From: Chromobacterium paludis | GTDB taxonomy: Bacteria > Pseudomonadota > Gammaproteobacteria > Burkholderiales > Chromobacteriaceae | Length of the DNA: 64,000 nt | Direction of reading: 5' to 3' | Assembly (NCBI RefSeq): GCF_008275125.1 | Contig: NZ_CP043473.1 | Span: 868,001 to 932,000 of the forward strand | Shown here: piece after piece, positions 61,024 through 64,000 of the stretch | Position numbering within the stretch: the stretch's first letter is position 1 | Layout: each line of letters starts with the position of its first letter | Program-made: the position numbers and the translations under genes | The notes under the pieces: generated by a model | What the model was told of the DNA's origin: nothing | The model's database searches: none | What the model saw: only the letters and a program-made list of their open reading frames with translations

Positions 61024-61961
61024 CAGCGCGGCTCCAGGGTTTTCAGGAATTTCTGCAGCTCCGGCGGCAGCGGCGCCTCCAGCTTCAGCGGCGCGCCGGT
61101 TAATGGGTGGGGCAGGGTCAGGCTTTTCGCGTGCAGGAACATCCGCTTCAGGCCGCGGCGCGCCAGTTCCTTGTTCAGCGCGAAGTCGCCGTATTTCTCG
61201 TCGCCGGCGATGGCGCAGCCATTGGCCTGCATGTGCACGCGTATCTGGTGGGTGCGGCCAGTGCGCAGATGCGCCTCCACCAGCGTGAATTCAGTGTAGC
61301 GCTGCTGGATGGAGAAGTTGGTGTGGGCGTACTGGCCGTCGTCGCCTTCGGCGATCTTGACCCGGCGCTCGCCGTCCGGCGTGTGGAACTTGAACAGCGG
61401 CAGTTTCACCTGCTTGACGTTTTCCGGCCAGTGGCCGGTGGCCAGCGCCAGATAGCGTTTGTCCGGCACATTGTCGCGCATCATGTCGTGCAGCTTGGTC
61501 AGCGCGGAACGCTTCTTGGCCAGCATCAGCAGGCCGGAGGTTTCGCGGTCCAGCCGGTGCACCAGTTCCAGATAGCGCCAGTCCGGATGGGCGCGGCGCA
61601 GTTGTTCGATCACGCCGAAGGACACGCCGCTGCCGCCGTGCACGGCCACGCCGGCCGGCTTGTTGATCACCAGCAGCGCGTCGTCCTCGTAGATGACCGG
61701 GAAGGTGGCGGCAGGCACGATTTTTTCCGGGCGTTCGGCGACGCGGATCGGCGGAATGCGCAGCGTGTCCCCGTCCGCCACGCGGTAGCTGGCGTCGACG
61801 CGGCCCTTGTTCACTCGCACTTCGCCGGAGCGCAGGATGCGATAGATATGGCTCTTGGGCACCCCCTTGAGCAGGCGCTGCAGGTAGTTGTCCAGCCGCT
61901 GGCCGGCATCTTCTGCGGTCACTTCAAGGAAGGTTACGGAATCTTTGCGAATGTCTGTCAT
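61023..61961 (-). CDS. rluC: 23S rRNA pseudouridine synthase RluC
   Basis: 312 aa from ATG at 61961; the track of codons further upstream is not conserved. S4 RNA-binding domain (AGQRLDNYLQRLLKGVPKSHIYRILRSGEVRVNKGRV) and catalytic domain with the Asp in YLELVHRLDRETSGLLMLAKKRS, HLRTGRTHQIRVHM. Modifies positions 955/2504/2580 of 23S rRNA in E. coli. Divergent from rne as in enterobacteria. Confidence 0.95.
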   Translation of the reverse strand: MTDIRKDSVTFLEVTAEDAGQRLDNYLQRLLKGVPKSHIYRILRSGEVRVNKGRVDASYRVADGDTLRIPPIRVAERPEKIVPAATFPVIYEDDALLVINKPAGVAVHGGSGVSFGVIEQLRRAHPDWRYLELVHRLDRETSGLLMLAKKRSALTKLHDMMRDNVPDKRYLALATGHWPENVKQVKLPLFKFHTPDGERRVKIAEGDDGQYAHTNFSIQQRYTEFTLVEAHLRTGRTHQIRVHMQANGCAIAGDEKYGDFALNKELARRGLKRMFLHAKSLTLPHPLTGAPLKLEAPLPPELQKFLKTLEPR

Positions 61962-62483
61962 ATTGCTTATACTTGTGGCGCTGTCCGCGGTGCGTGGCAC
62001 CCGAAGCGGATGGCGGCGGAAATCCAAGATCACGGGCAGTTTGCGTGATGCTGCTGCGGAAATCCGGAACGGCCGGCAGGGGCCAACTCCTGACCTGATG
62101 CCGTTGGTCACAGCCGCAGCCAAGGTTAACTCGCTCACCGAAAAGTAGCGATGGTAATGCATTTATACGCATAACGCACTCACGAGTCTTCCATCTTCCG
62201 ATGCCAAGCCAGTCGGGGGATTTTGCAGCGAAGTTTGACCCGACACGCCAGTCGATCCGCAGTGTTTGTCCCGCCCGGTAGGCGGGATCGGCGACAACGC
62301 CGATGCGCCGGTTGCGCACAAAGCCGCGGGGCGGCGTGTGACCCAATCAGGAAGTAGGCTGTCATAGCAAACCTGTTTTTCTCGATCTTTACCGCGACAC
62401 TTCTTTCGGAAAGCGCCCATCTTAGTCACTGGGCCGTCAAATACTGGCTGCATCCTTGCGTGAGTGCTGCGCAAGGAATGTAA
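61962..62483. promoter_or_regulatory. rluC-rne divergent region and structured rne leader
   Basis: 522 bp without a gene. On the rne side two adjacent perfect hairpins: CCCGCC-cggta-GGCGGG (62270-62286) and ATCGGCG-acaa-CGCCGAT (62287-62304), about 180-215 nt before the start codon. In E. coli the long rne leader folds into hairpins that RNase E senses for autoregulation; the position here fits. Promoters are probably near 61965-62160 (rluC side AT-rich TTGCTTATACTTG). Confidence 0.6.
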
Positions 62484-64000
62484 ATGAAACGCATGTTGTT
62501 CAACGCGACGCAGGCCGAAGAGCTGCGCGTCGCCATTGTCGACGGGCAAAAGCTCGTCGATCTCGATATCGAGACCGTAGGCAAGGAACAGCGCAAGGGC
62601 AATATCTACAAGGGTGTGATCACCCGGATCGAGCCTTCGCTGGAAGCCTGCTTTGTCGATTACGGTACCGAACGCCACGGCTTCCTGCCGTTCAAGGAAG
62701 TTTCCCGCTCCTATTTCCAAGGCTATGAAGGCGGCCGTCCGCGCATTCAAGACGTCCTGCGCGAAGGCATGGAAGTGGTGGTGCAGGTGGAGAAGGACGA
62801 GCGCGGCAACAAGGGCGCGGCGCTGACCACCTACATCAGCCTGGCCGGCCGTTACCTGGTGCTGATGCCCAACAACCCGCGCGGCGGCGGCGTATCGCGC
62901 CGCATCGAGGGCGAAGAGCGCCAGGAGCTGAAGGATCTGCTGTCGCAGCTGGAAGTGCCGCACGGCATGAGCCTGATTGCGCGCACCGCCGGCATCGGCC
63001 GCAATCTGGAAGAGCTGCAGTGGGACATGGGTTACCTGATGCAGCTGTGGCGCGCCATCGAAGGCGCTGCCGGCGCCCAGTCCGCGCCGTTCCTGATTCT
63101 GCAGGAAGGCAGCCTGGTGATCCGCGCGATTCGCGACTATTTCCATCCGGACATCGGCGAAGTGCTGATCGACACCGAGGAAATCCACGACCAGGCCCGC
63201 CAGTTCATGAGCCATGTCATGCCTAACATGCTGTCGCGTGTGAAGCTGTACAAGGACCATGTGCCGCTGTTCTCCCGCTTCCAGATCGAACACCAGATCG
63301 AAACCGCCTTCTCGCGCAGCGTGCAGCTGCCGTCCGGCGGCGCCATCGTGATCGACCACACCGAGGCGCTGGTGTCGGTGGACGTCAACTCGGCGCGCGC
63401 CACCAAGGGCGCCGACATCGAGGAAACCGCGGTCCGCACCAATCTGGAAGCGGCTGAAGAGATCGCCCGCCAGCTGCGCCTGCGCGACCTGGGCGGTCTG
63501 GTGGTGATCGACTTCATCGACATGGAAAACCCGAAGAACCAGCGCGACGTGGAAAACCGCCTTCGCGATGTTCTGAAGCATGACCGCGCCCGCGTGCAAA
63601 TGGGCAAGCTGTCCCGCTTCGGCCTGCTGGAGCTGTCCCGTCAGCGCCTGCAGCCGTCCCTGGGCGAGACCAGCCACGAGCCGTGCCCGCGTTGCCATGG
63701 CATCGGCTTCATCCGCGGCACCGAATCGTCCGCCTTGCACATCCTGCGCATCATCCAGGAAGAGGCGATGAAGGAAAACACCGGCGCGGTGCACGCGCAG
63801 GTGCCGGTCGATGTGGCCACTTTCCTGTTGAACGAGAAGCGCGCCGAAATCCACTCCATCGAGGAACGCCTCGACGTGGACGTGGTGCTGATCCCGAACA
63901 TCCACCTGGAAACCCCGCACTACAAGATCGTGCGCGTGCGCCATGACGACATGGCCGAGCTGGGCGAAGCGCCGAGCTACAGCCGCGTGGAAGTGCAGGA
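62484..64000 (+). CDS. rne: ribonuclease E, 5' part (runs off the window)
   Basis: 505 codons shown, incomplete. [30 protein letters not shown] start, S1 domain ([35 protein letters not shown]), 5'-sensor region, catalytic metal Asp in [14 protein letters not shown] and [18 protein letters not shown], and zinc-link CPRCHG. Essential endonuclease for mRNA decay and rRNA/tRNA processing, the degradosome scaffold in proteobacteria. AAGGAA 6 nt before the ATG. Upstream leader is structured. Whether the C-terminal scaffold is present lies beyond the window (RNase G lacks it). Confidence 0.95.
   Translation, partial: MKRMLFNATQAEELRVAIVDGQKLVDLDIETVGKEQRKGNIYKGVITRIEPSLEACFVDYGTERHGFLPFKEVSRSYFQGYEGGRPRIQDVLREGMEVVVQVEKDERGNKGAALTTYISLAGRYLVLMPNNPRGGGVSRRIEGEERQELKDLLSQLEVPHGMSLIARTAGIGRNLEELQWDMGYLMQLWRAIEGAAGAQSAPFLILQEGSLVIRAIRDYFHPDIGEVLIDTEEIHDQARQFMSHVMPNMLSRVKLYKDHVPLFSRFQIEHQIETAFSRSVQLPSGGAIVIDHTEALVSVDVNSARATKGADIEETAVRTNLEAAEEIARQLRLRDLGGLVVIDFIDMENPKNQRDVENRLRDVLKHDRARVQMGKLSRFGLLELSRQRLQPSLGETSHEPCPRCHGIGFIRGTESSALHILRIIQEEAMKENTGAVHAQVPVDVATFLLNEKRAEIHSIEERLDVDVVLIPNIHLETPHYKIVRVRHDDMAELGEAPSYSRVEVQ

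Overview
The window is GC-rich and reads as a chromosome segment of a betaproteobacterium of the Chromobacterium type (Neisseriales). The basis is the overall gene complement and protein style: rne/rluC divergent pair, fur-aat-bpt, bamE-dapB, prkA-yeaH-spoVR, RutE-like reductase, MotD-like protein, LiuR-type regulator. No rRNA, tRNA or CRISPR was seen. The genus call is inference; no marker gene was compared.

Layout. 0-7.4 kb is a patchwork: yaiI, a REP-like double hairpin, an IS1111-type IS110 element, a decayed yhjX-like transporter, a complete IS5-type element with a 4-bp target duplication, then an AT-rich patch with a large lipoprotein, a gene remnant and a methyltransferase. 7.4-13.7 kb holds small redox and efflux units: AhpD-like/LysR, a three-domain flavin/iron-sulfur reductase with a glutathione transferase, MarR/EamA with three phased operators, and an acetyltransferase.

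13.8-34.1 kb is the most interesting part. It is one minus-strand run of 18 tightly packed, often overlapping genes that looks like an undescribed small-molecule pathway without a modular PKS or NRPS. In transcription order: TTG-initiated fatty acyl-AMP ligase-like enzyme, acyl-CoA dehydrogenase-like protein, acyl carrier protein, Cys-containing degenerate KAS III-like protein, unknown protein, di-iron oxygenase, KAS III with intact Cys/His, Orn/DAP-type PLP decarboxylase, second AMP ligase, KAS III-like protein lacking Cys and His, long acyl-CoA dehydrogenase, citrate synthase-like enzyme, methyltransferase, HxE-type Fe/2OG oxygenase, membrane protein, FAD-linked oxidase, diaminobutyrate-type aminotransferase, semialdehyde dehydrogenase. 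Upstream of the first gene lies a perfect lux-box dyad (ACCTGT-N8-ACAGGT) followed at 22 bp by TATTAT, suggesting quorum-sensing control. My working model is that one ligase loads a fatty acid and the other an amino acid onto the single ACP, the decarboxylase and KAS-like proteins build an amino-acyl or amino-ketone skeleton, and the two iron oxygenases, methyltransferase and flavoenzymes tailor it.

34.7-45.2 kb is lipid and general metabolism: a LiuR-like MerR regulator divergent from an acyl-CoA synthetase with a palindromic operator, a YecA/SEC-C protein, an iron alcohol dehydrogenase, DcuC, two related DUF5610-like proteins, an acyl-CoA dehydrogenase, DUF2062, NUDIX and PilZ proteins. 45.5-50.4 kb is the prkA-yeaH-spoVR stress operon. 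50.5-64 kb is housekeeping: haem-type ABC transporter parts, dapB-bamE, fur-aat-bpt, a glycine-zipper lipoprotein, pyrD with a switch-like leader, and the rluC-HAD-Rieske-sppA-motD-rutE run, ending in the 5' part of rne with a structured leader.
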